Both the position numbers and the translations under genes were made by a program. This document shows positions 51,429-59,537 of a stretch of DNA of 64,000 nt, one piece after another. The notes beneath the pieces were generated by a model, which ran no database searches, was not told the origin of the DNA, and saw nothing but the letters and a program-made list of their open reading frames with translations. How positions within the stretch are numbered: position 1 is the stretch's first letter; each line of letters begins with the position of its first letter. The DNA lies in the NCBI RefSeq assembly GCF_015679325.1, contig NZ_JADPVI010000003.1:248001-312000 (forward strand). Direction: 5' to 3'. Source of the stretch: Kaistella gelatinilytica (GTDB lineage: Bacteria > Bacteroidota > Bacteroidia > Flavobacteriales > Weeksellaceae).

Positions 51429-51800
51429 TTAATTCGCATCGAAACTCTGAAAAGCGTCTTCGATGTGATTGATTTGTAATTTTCCTGATGCATCTGGAAG
51501 AACAGTAATGATGTCGAAACGTACTTCTTTGTCAATAGAATTTTCATTCATGAAAAAGTCTGAGCAAAGTAAAATTGCTTTTATTTTCTTCTTTGTTACT
51601 GCTTCTTGCGGCTCAATGAGCGTATCATAACTTCTTGCTTTCACTTCCACGACAACAATCAGGTTTTCGAATTCTGCAACGATATCTATTTCTGCTCTTT
51701 GATAACGAAAGTTTCTGACCAAAATTTTATAATTTTTCTTGGTCAAATAATCAGCAGCTAAAGCTTCTGCAAGGTTTCCGAAATCATTGTGTTCTGCCAT
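51429..51800 (-). CDS. YraN family (UPF0102) endonuclease-like protein
   Basis: The 123-aa protein has the YraN core AEALAADYLTKKNYKILVRNFRY, RAEIDIVAE and VVVEVKARSYDTLIEPQEAVTKKK. This is the PD-(D/E)XK fold with Asp, Glu and Lys of the ExK motif intact (EVK), so a Holliday-junction-type nuclease is suspected; function is unproven. Its ATG overlaps the stop of the DoxX-like gene by one base. It precedes the SDR gene. Confidence 0.92.
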   Translation of the reverse strand: MAEHNDFGNLAEALAADYLTKKNYKILVRNFRYQRAEIDIVAEFENLIVVVEVKARSYDTLIEPQEAVTKKKIKAILLCSDFFMNENSIDKEVRFDIITVLPDASGKLQINHIEDAFQSFDAN

Positions 51801-52159
51801 TATTTAATAAATTGATACGCCCACCAAATCATCAAAAATTGAAGTGGTAAACGCAATAAAGTGAACCAAAATCCTTCCTTTTTCTTAACATAATATTTAC
51901 GGGACATTTCAATATTCGCCGGAAAAACAGCTATTAATAACGCAATGGTCAAATAAGCGCCGAGATTAGATGTTGCTGGAAAAAGCAGTAAAATTCCGCA
52001 GATTATTTCGGCAATTCCACTTAAAATTATTAAAATATGATGTGCCGGAAGATAAGCAGGCATTATTTTTCTATAGAAATTGGGTTTTAGGAAATGCAAA
52101 ATTCCTGCGATAATAAGCAATACCGCAAAGATATATTTTGAAATTCCCAGCATTTCCAT
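51800..52159 (-). CDS. DoxX-like small membrane protein
   Basis: The 119-aa protein has four membrane helices with GILHFLKPNFYRKIMPAYLP, LSGIAEIICGILLLFP and AVFPANIEMSRKYY, resembling DoxX-like proteins and the paralogue at 36855-37250. Its start and stop both overlap neighbouring genes by one base (TAATG type), suggesting strict coupling with LD-carboxypeptidase upstream and yraN downstream. Function is unknown. Confidence 0.85.
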   Translation of the reverse strand: MEMLGISKYIFAVLLIIAGILHFLKPNFYRKIMPAYLPAHHILIILSGIAEIICGILLLFPATSNLGAYLTIALLIAVFPANIEMSRKYYVKKKEGFWFTLLRLPLQFLMIWWAYQFIK

Positions 52160-53088
52160 TAGAATTCGATTGTTGTTTTTTCAGCGACTTTCAATCTGAT
52201 ATTTGCTCCGATAATTAAAGGTCGATTATCATGAATATGTCCGTTCGGAAAACCAAATGCTGTTGGGAAGTCATATTTTGAAATCCGATCAGTAACTATT
52301 TTATAGGCAAATTCATCAAATCTTTCTTCATAGCTTTTGTTGTCTTTTTCATCGCCCATATTGGTCATTCCACCAATAATTAAACCTTTAATATTTCGAA
52401 AAACTCCGGCCAGATCTAAGCTGATCAACATTCGGTCTAAAGCATAATAATTCTCTCCGATATCTTCAATAAAAAGAATTTTATCTTTAAAATTAAAAGA
52501 ATAATTCGTACCCAAAAGTGCATAAACTAAAGCGAGATTTCCGCCTACCAAAGTTCCTTCTGTAAATCCATTTCTATTAAACGGCGTTTTATCAATCGTA
52601 TATTTTGGTCTTTTACCTTCTAAAACATCGAAGATTAAATTATAGCTTTCATCGGTTACTCCAAAGCTGGAAGTTTTGATGGTTTGTCCGTGAATTGAGG
52701 CGAAATTATTTTTTAATAAAAAGCTTTGAATAACCGTATTATCGGAATATCCAATATACCATTTCGGGTTTTTCCTGAATCTGGAAAGCGTGATATGTCT
52801 CAATAAATGTTGACACCCATAACCACCTCTAGAAGCCCAAATTGCACCGATTTCTTCATTATTAAACGCCCAGTTCATCTCTTCTATTCTTTCCTTTTCA
52901 GTTCCTGCGTAATTGTAACCGTTTGAAAATTTAGTGTAAAGGTGCTTTCCGAGAACTGGTTCAAAACCTTTTGATTCAATCAGTGTTAATCCTTTTTCCA
53001 ACTGAGATTCTTCAACCGCACCTGCAGGGGAAATGACCGCAATTTTATCTCCTTTTTTCAAAGATTTAGGGAAAGTTACTTCTTTCAT
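52159..53088 (-). CDS. LD-carboxypeptidase (S66 family)
   Basis: The 309-aa protein fits muramoyltetrapeptide LD-carboxypeptidases (MEROPS S66). Ser115 of IGYSDNT is the nucleophile; Glu in IEDIGE and His in FGFPNGHIHDN complete the triad. The conserved WASRGGYG precedes it. The enzyme removes the terminal D-Ala from recycled murein tetrapeptides. No signal peptide is present, so it is cytoplasmic. It overlaps the LysE gene by 4 nt and the DoxX-like gene by 1. Confidence 0.92.
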   Translation of the reverse strand: MKEVTFPKSLKKGDKIAVISPAGAVEESQLEKGLTLIESKGFEPVLGKHLYTKFSNGYNYAGTEKERIEEMNWAFNNEEIGAIWASRGGYGCQHLLRHITLSRFRKNPKWYIGYSDNTVIQSFLLKNNFASIHGQTIKTSSFGVTDESYNLIFDVLEGKRPKYTIDKTPFNRNGFTEGTLVGGNLALVYALLGTNYSFNFKDKILFIEDIGENYYALDRMLISLDLAGVFRNIKGLIIGGMTNMGDEKDNKSYEERFDEFAYKIVTDRISKYDFPTAFGFPNGHIHDNRPLIIGANIRLKVAEKTTIEF

Positions 53089-53768
53089 TTGTGAATCATT
53101 TTTTGCTCTGTCTTTTCTGCATCTTCAAGCCTTCTGTCGAACTGGTTGAATTTTTTGAAACTCTGCAGGAATATGAAAATACTGAATGCAATTAAAATAA
53201 ATCCTACCAGTTTCCGGATCTGATTCGTCAGTTTTTGAGTAAGCCGATCGTGAAACTGTTTCGCGAGATAAATTTTGAAAAAATCAATAACCAGATAAGT
53301 TCCCACTACCAATGCCATATACAACAGAAAATCATCAAGTCCGGGATACGCATTTCTCACCGAAATTACGGTAACCAACCAAAATAAAACAACGCCAATA
53401 TTGAGAATATTAAAGAAAAAACCATTGAAAAACGTCTTCATATAGTTTTGGTTGATCATTTTTTCTTCACTGGCTAAATGCATTTTGGTTTTAGAAACGA
53501 TCATATAAACTGCGTAGATCAAAATGATAAAAGCGGTAATCCGGTAAAATCCAGGATGTTTATCAATAATTTCAACGAGATCGCCACTCGCAAAAAATGC
53601 GGCGGCAATACATAAAATATCCGCGGAAATAACCCCTAGATCTAAGGCTAAAGCATGTTTCGGGCCTCGGGAGAAACTTGTTTCAATTAAGAGAAAAAAT
53701 ATGGGCCCGATAAAAACCAGACTCAACATAATTCCTAAACCGATCGCGGAGAAAATGAGTTCAAACAT
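53085..53768 (-). CDS. LysE family translocator
   Basis: The 227-aa membrane protein has six helices, with the N-terminal LysE/RhtB pattern SLVFIGPIFFLLIETSFSRGPKHALALDLGV (region) and a central NILNIGVVLFW. These transporters export amino acids or related compounds. The C terminus is charged and cytoplasmic (residues 205-227). It lies 55 nt after rnr and overlaps the LD-carboxypeptidase gene by 4 nt. Substrate unknown. Confidence 0.9.
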   Translation of the reverse strand: MFELIFSAIGLGIMLSLVFIGPIFFLLIETSFSRGPKHALALDLGVISADILCIAAAFFASGDLVEIIDKHPGFYRITAFIILIYAVYMIVSKTKMHLASEEKMINQNYMKTFFNGFFFNILNIGVVLFWLVTVISVRNAYPGLDDFLLYMALVVGTYLVIDFFKIYLAKQFHDRLTQKLTNQIRKLVGFILIAFSIFIFLQSFKKFNQFDRRLEDAEKTEQKMIHK

Positions 53769-53823
53769 AGAAAAAGATCTTAAGTTGTTGGAATTTTCCT
53801 CTAACTTATTATAAATAAATGAT

Positions 53824-55977
53824 TTATGAATTGATAATTTTAAAGTCCAATTGCTTTTGAACTAAATTAACTTTCATCACCTTGATGGTTACTTTGTCGC
53901 CTAACTGATATTGATTTCCTGTTCGGCTTCCCTGAACCAAATGATTTTTTTGATCATAAGAGTAAGAATCATCCATTAAATCACGAAGTTTAATCAAACC
54001 TTCTGCACCATTTTCCGGAATCTGAACCCAGAAACCAAAATCTGCAACACCCGAAATTACACCGGTAAAATCTTCGCCCAAATGTTTCTCCATAAATTTG
54101 ACCTGCATAAACTTGATAGAATCCCGTTCTGCATCGGCTGCTAAACGTTCTCTCGCACTGCAATGCTTACATTTTATTTCATACTCCTCTTTATTCGGCG
54201 ATTTTCCGCCATCTAAATAATGTTGTAACAATCGGTGTGCAATTAAATCAGGATAACGTCGAATTGGTGAAGTAAAATGCGAATAATAGTCGAATCCTAA
54301 ACCGTAATGTCCGATCGGATCTGTAGAGTAGATCGCTTTACTCATGGATCTCATGGCCAAAGTTTCGATCATATTTTCCTCCCCTTTTCCTTTCACGTCA
54401 CCCAATAATTTATTTAAGGATTGCGCTACTTTTTTAGTGTTCGCCAGATCCATTTTATATCCAAAAGTTCCTACAAAATCGCGCAAAGCTTCTAATTTTG
54501 CTGGATCAGGATCATCGTGAATTCTATAGATAAATGTTTTTTCGGTCGGTTTTCCATTTTTTAAAGAAACAAATTCTGACACTTTTTTATTGGCCAATAA
54601 TGCAAATTCTTCGATCAAATGGTTGGAATCTTTGCTCACTTTAAAGTAAACTCCAATCGGCTGGCTGTTTTCATCTAAATTAAAACGGACTTCGCTGCGG
54701 TCAAAAGTTATGGCTCCATCTTCAATTCTTCTTTTGCGAAGAATTTTTGCCAAACGGTCTAAAACTAAAATTTCTTCCGTCAGATCACCTTCCTTCGTTT
54801 CAATTCTTTCCTGTGCCTCTTCGTACGAAAATCTTCGGTCAGAATGAGTGATCGTTCTGCCTAACCATTCGTTTAGAACTTCCGAATTTTCATTCATTTC
54901 AAAAACTGCGGAAAACGTATATTTATCTTCATTCGGACGCAGAGAACATACCTCGTTACTTAAAATTTCGGGTAACATGGGAACAACACGATCAACCAAA
55001 TAAACGGAAGTTCCGCGCTCGTAAGCTTCATCATCCAGCAAAGTTCCCGGAACAACGTAATGCGAAACGTCGGCGATATGAACGCCTATTTCCCAGTTTC
55101 CGTTGTCTAATTTTTGAATAGACATTGAATCATCAAAATCTTTCGCATCTTTCGGATCAATCGTGAATGTGCAGATATTACGCATATCACGGCGTTTTTC
55201 TAACTCTGCTCCACCAATGGTTTTATCAATTTTATTGGCTTCATTTTCAACTTCTTCAGGGAACGAATAAGGCAATCCATATTCTGCTAAAATGGAGTGA
55301 ATTTCTGTTTCGTGATTTCCGGGCATTCCCAAAACCTTAATGATCTCGCCAGTCGGATTTTTTTCGCCACCTTTCCATTCAGTCATTTTGACAACGACTT
55401 TTTCTCCATCTTTTGCACCTCCAATATTGTCGCGGGGAATAAAAATATCGGTGTTGATGGATTTTTTATCGCAAACTACGAAGCCAAAATCTTTTTCTTT
55501 GATCATTTGTAAAACTCCGACAAATTCATCACGCTTTCTTTCCAAAACTTCCAAAACAGAACCTTCCATTTTTTTGCCTTTGAAATTGTAAGTAACGATG
55601 AGAACTTTATCGCCTTGCAGCGCATCTTTCACATTTTTGGAATGAATGAATACGTCATCTTTCATATCATCAACTCTTACGTAAGCATTTCCAGCTTGGT
55701 TAAAATCGATGGTTCCGGTTAAAGTTCCTTCTATATTAAGATTGATGATGTATTTTCCTTTTTCTGTCTCCTTAATTCTTTTTTCGGAAAGTAATTTGTG
55801 CAAAGACTGAATAACCTGTTCTCTTTGACGCGGGTTTTTATAATCGATACCGTCGGAAATCTGTTTATAGTTATAAATCTTCGCGGAGTTTTTGTTCATA
55901 AAATTAAAAATCAAACTGCCAATTTCCTGAAGTTTGTTATTATTTTTCGATGATATGAATTTGCTTTTTTTAGCCAT
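53824..55977 (-). CDS. rnr: Ribonuclease R
   Basis: The 717-aa exoribonuclease has an N-terminal winged-helix part (about 15-80), two cold-shock domains (about 85-215), the RNB catalytic domain with DPKDAKDFDD (Asp274, 277, 280, 282, 283), and a C-terminal S1 domain (about 635-717). It degrades structured RNA from the 3' end. A Cys-containing IKCKHCSARERLAADAER motif near 600 is typical of the RNase II family. It lies 27 nt after rpiB on the same strand. Basic C-terminal tail is short compared with E. coli. Confidence 0.95.
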   Translation of the reverse strand: MAKKSKFISSKNNNKLQEIGSLIFNFMNKNSAKIYNYKQISDGIDYKNPRQREQVIQSLHKLLSEKRIKETEKGKYIINLNIEGTLTGTIDFNQAGNAYVRVDDMKDDVFIHSKNVKDALQGDKVLIVTYNFKGKKMEGSVLEVLERKRDEFVGVLQMIKEKDFGFVVCDKKSINTDIFIPRDNIGGAKDGEKVVVKMTEWKGGEKNPTGEIIKVLGMPGNHETEIHSILAEYGLPYSFPEEVENEANKIDKTIGGAELEKRRDMRNICTFTIDPKDAKDFDDSMSIQKLDNGNWEIGVHIADVSHYVVPGTLLDDEAYERGTSVYLVDRVVPMLPEILSNEVCSLRPNEDKYTFSAVFEMNENSEVLNEWLGRTITHSDRRFSYEEAQERIETKEGDLTEEILVLDRLAKILRKRRIEDGAITFDRSEVRFNLDENSQPIGVYFKVSKDSNHLIEEFALLANKKVSEFVSLKNGKPTEKTFIYRIHDDPDPAKLEALRDFVGTFGYKMDLANTKKVAQSLNKLLGDVKGKGEENMIETLAMRSMSKAIYSTDPIGHYGLGFDYYSHFTSPIRRYPDLIAHRLLQHYLDGGKSPNKEEYEIKCKHCSARERLAADAERDSIKFMQVKFMEKHLGEDFTGVISGVADFGFWVQIPENGAEGLIKLRDLMDDSYSYDQKNHLVQGSRTGNQYQLGDKVTIKVMKVNLVQKQLDFKIINS

Positions 55978-56004
55978 AAAATAAAAGGTGTTTGAAGTAG
56001 TGAA

Positions 56005-56436
56005 TTAGCAAAAAGCAATTTTATCTACTCTATTTTGATGTCTTCCACCTTCGAAATCGGTGGTAAGGAATTTTTCAACGATATCGATTGCCAACTCGCT
56101 GGATATAAAACGTGCAGGAAGTGCGATCATATTCGCATTATTGTGTTGTCTTGCCAATTCAGCCAGTTCCGTTTCCCAGCATAAAGCACAACGAATTCCC
56201 TGGTGTTTATTAGCAGTAATTGCAACGCCTTCGCCACTTCCACAAATCAGAATTCCTAATTCGTTTATTCCATCTTCCACAGAGGTTGCAGCGGGATGAA
56301 CGAAATCCGGGTAATCTACAGAATCCTCGGAATAAGTCCCGAAATCCTGCACTTCATATTTTCCTTCCAGATATTTTTTGATGATCTCTTTGTATTCAAA
56401 ACCTGCGTGGTCAGCAGCAATCGCTATTTTTTTCAT
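56005..56436 (-). CDS. rpiB: Ribose-5-phosphate isomerase B
   Basis: The 143-aa enzyme interconverts ribose 5-phosphate and ribulose 5-phosphate. The N terminus IAIAADHAGFEYKE includes Asp9 and His10; the catalytic Cys is in LICGSGEGVAITANK; HNNANMIALPARFI is the late signature. Length is normal for RpiB. It heads the minus-strand run with rnr next. A TAAATTTG-type box on the minus strand (56477 to 56470) may be its promoter; no clear -33. Confidence 0.95.
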   Translation of the reverse strand: MKKIAIAADHAGFEYKEIIKKYLEGKYEVQDFGTYSEDSVDYPDFVHPAATSVEDGINELGILICGSGEGVAITANKHQGIRCALCWETELAELARQHNNANMIALPARFISSELAIDIVEKFLTTDFEGGRHQNRVDKIAFC

Positions 56437-56550
56437 TTTTAAATGTAATTTATTATTTTACAAATCTTACAAATTTAATACTATTAATATAAATACGGTT
56501 TGATTGAATCTTAAATCTTTCGATTCTAAATTAATTTTCATTACCAAAAA

Positions 56551-56650
56551 CGATCTCGCGTGAGCGATGGAAACGGCTACCCCGCAACTAGCGCAGGCAA
56601 AAGCAGGGGAGTGAGGAGTAATAGTGTACAGCGCGACCCGACAGATGCGG
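56551..56650 (+). ncRNA. Divergent copy of structured intergenic element
   Basis: Contains CGATGGAAACGGC (56565-56577) and ATAGTGTACAGCG (56621-56633), which recur as identical and 12-of-13 matches at 61478-61490 and 61523-61535. Between them CCCC (56580-56583) can pair with GGGG (56606-56609). Followed by CGACCCGACAGATGCGGG. The two blocks flanking a variable hairpin look like a conserved RNA or mobile intergenic element, possibly the Flavo-1 RNA motif known from flavobacteria; this name is a guess. Confidence 0.5.
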
Positions 56651-57143
56651 GAAAGTAGTCAGTATTATGATAAGCAAAGGAGAGGGGCACGTCATAAAAA
56701 AAGTAACAGAATAAAATGTTAGCATCGCCTCGAAATGGTGTGGATAAGTCGGTGAAACAAATCCTTTTTTAATTCATTTTAAATTCATACTGCACTAAGT
56801 TTTTGAATTCTCAACAGAAAGTTTGCAGAAAGTTTAGGAAGCAAATTGAAGAGGTTTTCAATATTAACTTTCCTAATAGCGTAGCAGTAGAAAACTTACT
56901 AATAATTGTTGGTAAAGTCCTCAAGTCATTATCTATCAACGAATTAAAATGTGAACTAAATATGAACTACACCGCTACTAAATGTGTTAAAATTTCTTAA
57001 TTTTATTTCTCCCCAAACACCCAGACTACAACAACATTACTCATCTTCTTTTTTTAATAAAAGAATATAATGTAGATAAATTGAGGTTTTGGGGATTGTG
57101 GAATTTTAAGTGAGATTAAATTTTTATTCGAGGGAATAAATCC

Positions 57144-57151
57144 TAAATTTG
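57144..57151 (+). promoter_or_regulatory. Putative -7 box for pgk
   Basis: TAAATTTG lies 23 nt before the pgk ATG. The region 17-20 nt upstream has TTTTT but no exact TTG. Confidence 0.4.
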
Positions 57152-57174
57152 TGAAACCAAAAACAGGAAAAACT

Positions 57175-58365
57175 ATGAAGACAATCAACGATTTTAATTT
57201 CAAAGATAAAAAGGCTTTGGTCCGTGTGGATTTTAATGTTCCACAAAGTGCCGATTTGAAAGTTACGGATAATAGCCGAATTAAGGCAGTAAAACCCACG
57301 ATCGATAAAATCTTGAACGATGGAGGTTCTGTAATTTTGATGACGCATCTGGGTAGACCGAAAGGTAAAGTTTCTGAAGAATTTTCTTTGAAAAATATCA
57401 TCCCGGAAATTGAAGAGGTCTTAGGTAAAAAAGTTCAGTTTTGTAGCGATTGTATTGGAGTAGATGCTGAAAATATGACCAAAAATTTAAAACCTGGAGA
57501 AATTCTTTTGTTAGAGAATCTGCGTTTTTACAATGAAGAGGAAAATGGGGATGTTCAGTTTGCAGAAAAATTATCAAAATATGCTGATGCTTATGTGAAT
57601 GATGCTTTCGGAACGGCGCATAGAGAACATGCTTCGACTGCGGTAATTGCACAATTTTTTCCTTCAACTAAGTTTTTCGGTTTATTGATGGCAAAAGAGT
57701 TGGAAGCAATTGATAAAGTGCTGAAAAGCGGTGAAAAACCTGTCCTTGCAATTTTAGGAGGATCAAAAGTTTCTACAAAAATTACGATTATTGAGAATAT
57801 TTTACCTGCGATAGATCATTTGATTATCGGTGGTGGAATGGCTTTCACGTTTGTAAAAGCTTTGGGCGGAAAAATTGGAAACTCACTCGTTGAAGCAGAT
57901 AAATTAAAGTTAGCCCTGGAAATTTTGGAAAAGGCAAAAGAGCAGAATGTGAAAGTTCATTTGCCGATCGATATTATAATCGCTGATGAATTTAATAATG
58001 ATGCGGAAACGAAAGAAGTAGATGTTTACGATATTCCCGACGGTTGGATGGGATTAGATGCCGGTACGAAAACGCGATTATTGAATCATGATGTAATTAT
58101 GAATTCGAGAACAATTTTGTGGAATGGACCAATCGGTGTTTTTGAAATGCCTAATTTTTCGGCAGGGACAATTGCTTTGGGTGATAGTATTGCAGAGGCG
58201 ACGGAGTTAGGAGCTTTTTCTCTTGTTGGAGGAGGAGACAGTGTTGCATTTGTAAAACAATTCGGTTATGAAGACAAAGTAAGTTATGTTTCAACTGGCG
58301 GAGGCGCAATGCTGGAGAGTTTGGAAGGAAAAGAACTTCCGGGCGTAAAAGCGATCAATCATTAA
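57175..58365 (+). CDS. pgk: Phosphoglycerate kinase
   Basis: The 396-aa glycolytic enzyme transfers phosphate from 1,3-bisphosphoglycerate to ADP. Signatures: VRVDFNVPQ near residues 17-25 (KALVRVDFNVP), MTHLGRPKG, LLENLRFYNEEE, and the C-terminal nucleotide site SLVGGGDSVAFVKQF. Start at 57175 is chosen over 57151 because the latter is GTG inside the promoter box region. Length is normal. It is single, ended by a terminator at 58394. Confidence 0.96.
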   Translation: MKTINDFNFKDKKALVRVDFNVPQSADLKVTDNSRIKAVKPTIDKILNDGGSVILMTHLGRPKGKVSEEFSLKNIIPEIEEVLGKKVQFCSDCIGVDAENMTKNLKPGEILLLENLRFYNEEENGDVQFAEKLSKYADAYVNDAFGTAHREHASTAVIAQFFPSTKFFGLLMAKELEAIDKVLKSGEKPVLAILGGSKVSTKITIIENILPAIDHLIIGGGMAFTFVKALGGKIGNSLVEADKLKLALEILEKAKEQNVKVHLPIDIIIADEFNNDAETKEVDVYDIPDGWMGLDAGTKTRLLNHDVIMNSRTILWNGPIGVFEMPNFSAGTIALGDSIAEATELGAFSLVGGGDSVAFVKQFGYEDKVSYVSTGGGAMLESLEGKELPGVKAINH

Positions 58366-58393
58366 ATAACTAAGCCTTTAGTTTTATAGTAAA

Positions 58394-58425
58394 AAAAGGT
58401 TCCCATGTTTTGAGAACTTTTTTTT
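58394..58425 (+). terminator. Terminator after pgk
   Basis: AAAAGGTTC (58394-58402) pairs with GAACTTTTT (58414-58422) with one G-T wobble, followed by T residues. Confidence 0.75.
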
Positions 58426-58625
58426 TGTTGATATTTTAACAATACCTTAAATAAAAAATATTTTTCGAATTAACGCCATTGTTCAATTCCTAAAAATTAT
58501 AGTCTTAAAAAATCTACCGTTTCATTTGTTAAGAAATTTATTTTCATGATTGATTTTTGAAAAGTGAGGAATTTCAGAAAATATAGGAGAAATCAGCTTG
58601 CAGAAATAGGTCTAAAACCAAAAAA

Positions 58626-59444
58626 CTATTTTTTTTCGATAACATATATCAAACTGGAATATTCACCAGTTTTTGATGCTTTAAAATTAGAAATGCTTCC
58701 GAAAACCAATCCTTTTAACCAAAAAAATGCAGATTTCTTGTATTTTTCGCTGAGCATTGAAATATAAAAGGAATCGAGTAGGAGTGGTTTGATTTTTTTC
58801 ATTTTCCAATTTTCGGTATTCATTAATTTTTCCATTCCCGATTTTGTAAAATGATAGATATGTCTTGGTACATCGTAAGCAGCCCATAACTCTTTATAGT
58901 GTAAAGCGTCGAACGAAGCAGGATTCGGAACTGCAATAATTAATAAACCGCTGTCTTTCAGTTTATTATGAAATATATATAAGATATCTTCTTGATTATC
59001 AATATGTTCGAATACATGCCATAAAGTGATTGCATCTAAACTTTCATTTTCTATAGTATTTAGATCACTTAGAATTTTTGTTTTAGATAATTTCTGGGAA
59101 GCAAAATTTCTTGCAGCATCATTAGGTTCGAATCCTAAAGTTCGGAAATCATTTTCAATAAACTTTAGAAATTCACCAGCGCCACATCCGTAATCCAGAA
59201 CTTTTGCGTGTGGTGGTAATTCATCTTTTAAAATATCTTTTTTATAATTTAAATTGAAACCTTGTAAATATTTATAGAGTTTTTCTTTCAAACTTCCAGA
59301 ATCCTGATGGTGAGAAATGTAATCTACACTATCATAATATTTATCCAAATTGGAAGGAACTGGAGTTGTTCTAAAAACACCTTTTGTTTCCGTCTCTTTT
59401 ATTTCAAATATTTCCTGGGTTAAAAAATGATCTTTAATTTTCAT
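58626..59444 (-). CDS. Class I SAM-dependent methyltransferase
   Basis: The 272-aa protein has VLDYGCGAGEFLKF (about 81-94), a LNTIENESLDAITLWHVFEHI post-I segment, and LLIIAVPNPASFD, the pattern of methyltransferase_23/UbiG-like enzymes. The N terminus (KYYDSVDYISHHQD) is usual for flavobacterial relatives, which often act on sugar or lipid parts of the envelope. The substrate is unknown. It lies about 90 nt after mnmG with a 40-bp parS palindrome in between, which may also limit read-through. Confidence 0.88.
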   Translation of the reverse strand: MKIKDHFLTQEIFEIKETETKGVFRTTPVPSNLDKYYDSVDYISHHQDSGSLKEKLYKYLQGFNLNYKKDILKDELPPHAKVLDYGCGAGEFLKFIENDFRTLGFEPNDAARNFASQKLSKTKILSDLNTIENESLDAITLWHVFEHIDNQEDILYIFHNKLKDSGLLIIAVPNPASFDALHYKELWAAYDVPRHIYHFTKSGMEKLMNTENWKMKKIKPLLLDSFYISMLSEKYKKSAFFWLKGLVFGSISNFKASKTGEYSSLIYVIEKK

Positions 59445-59497
59445 TTAAAAGTCTTCTTAGTTTAAAGTGAAGTTTTTGGATTGAATAGTATTTCGGA

Positions 59498-59537
59498 ATA
59501 AATTCAGAATGTTTCACGTGAAACATTCTGAATTTAT
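59498..59537. promoter_or_regulatory. parS site within a 40-bp perfect palindrome
   Basis: TGTTTCACGTGAAACA at 59510-59525 is the consensus ParB-binding parS 16-mer. The palindrome extends perfectly for 20 nt on either side of the centre at 59517/59518, from 59498 to 59537, ending inside the mnmG stop region. As RNA it would form a 20-bp hairpin just after mnmG. Confidence 0.85.

Larger units (their letters stand above)
56437..57174. other. Long divergent intergenic region rpiB-pgk
   Basis: This 738-base gap between divergent genes holds possible promoter boxes for rpiB and pgk, the structured element at 56551-56650 and an AT-rich remainder. A 65-codon open frame from TTG 56803 to 57000 has no recognisable protein pattern. 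From about 56700 to 57140 I see no gene, tRNA or clear repeat. Confidence 0.6.

Noticed and set aside
56551-56700. tRNA or rRNA fragment suggested by GC-rich folded text
   Set aside because: No acceptor stem, anticodon or T-loop pattern; the shared blocks with 61.5 kb explain it better as an intergenic element.
56803-57000. 65-codon open frame in the rpiB-pgk gap starting with TTG
   Set aside because: No ATG, no recognisable protein pattern, no promoter or coupling; more likely chance in an AT-rich gap.
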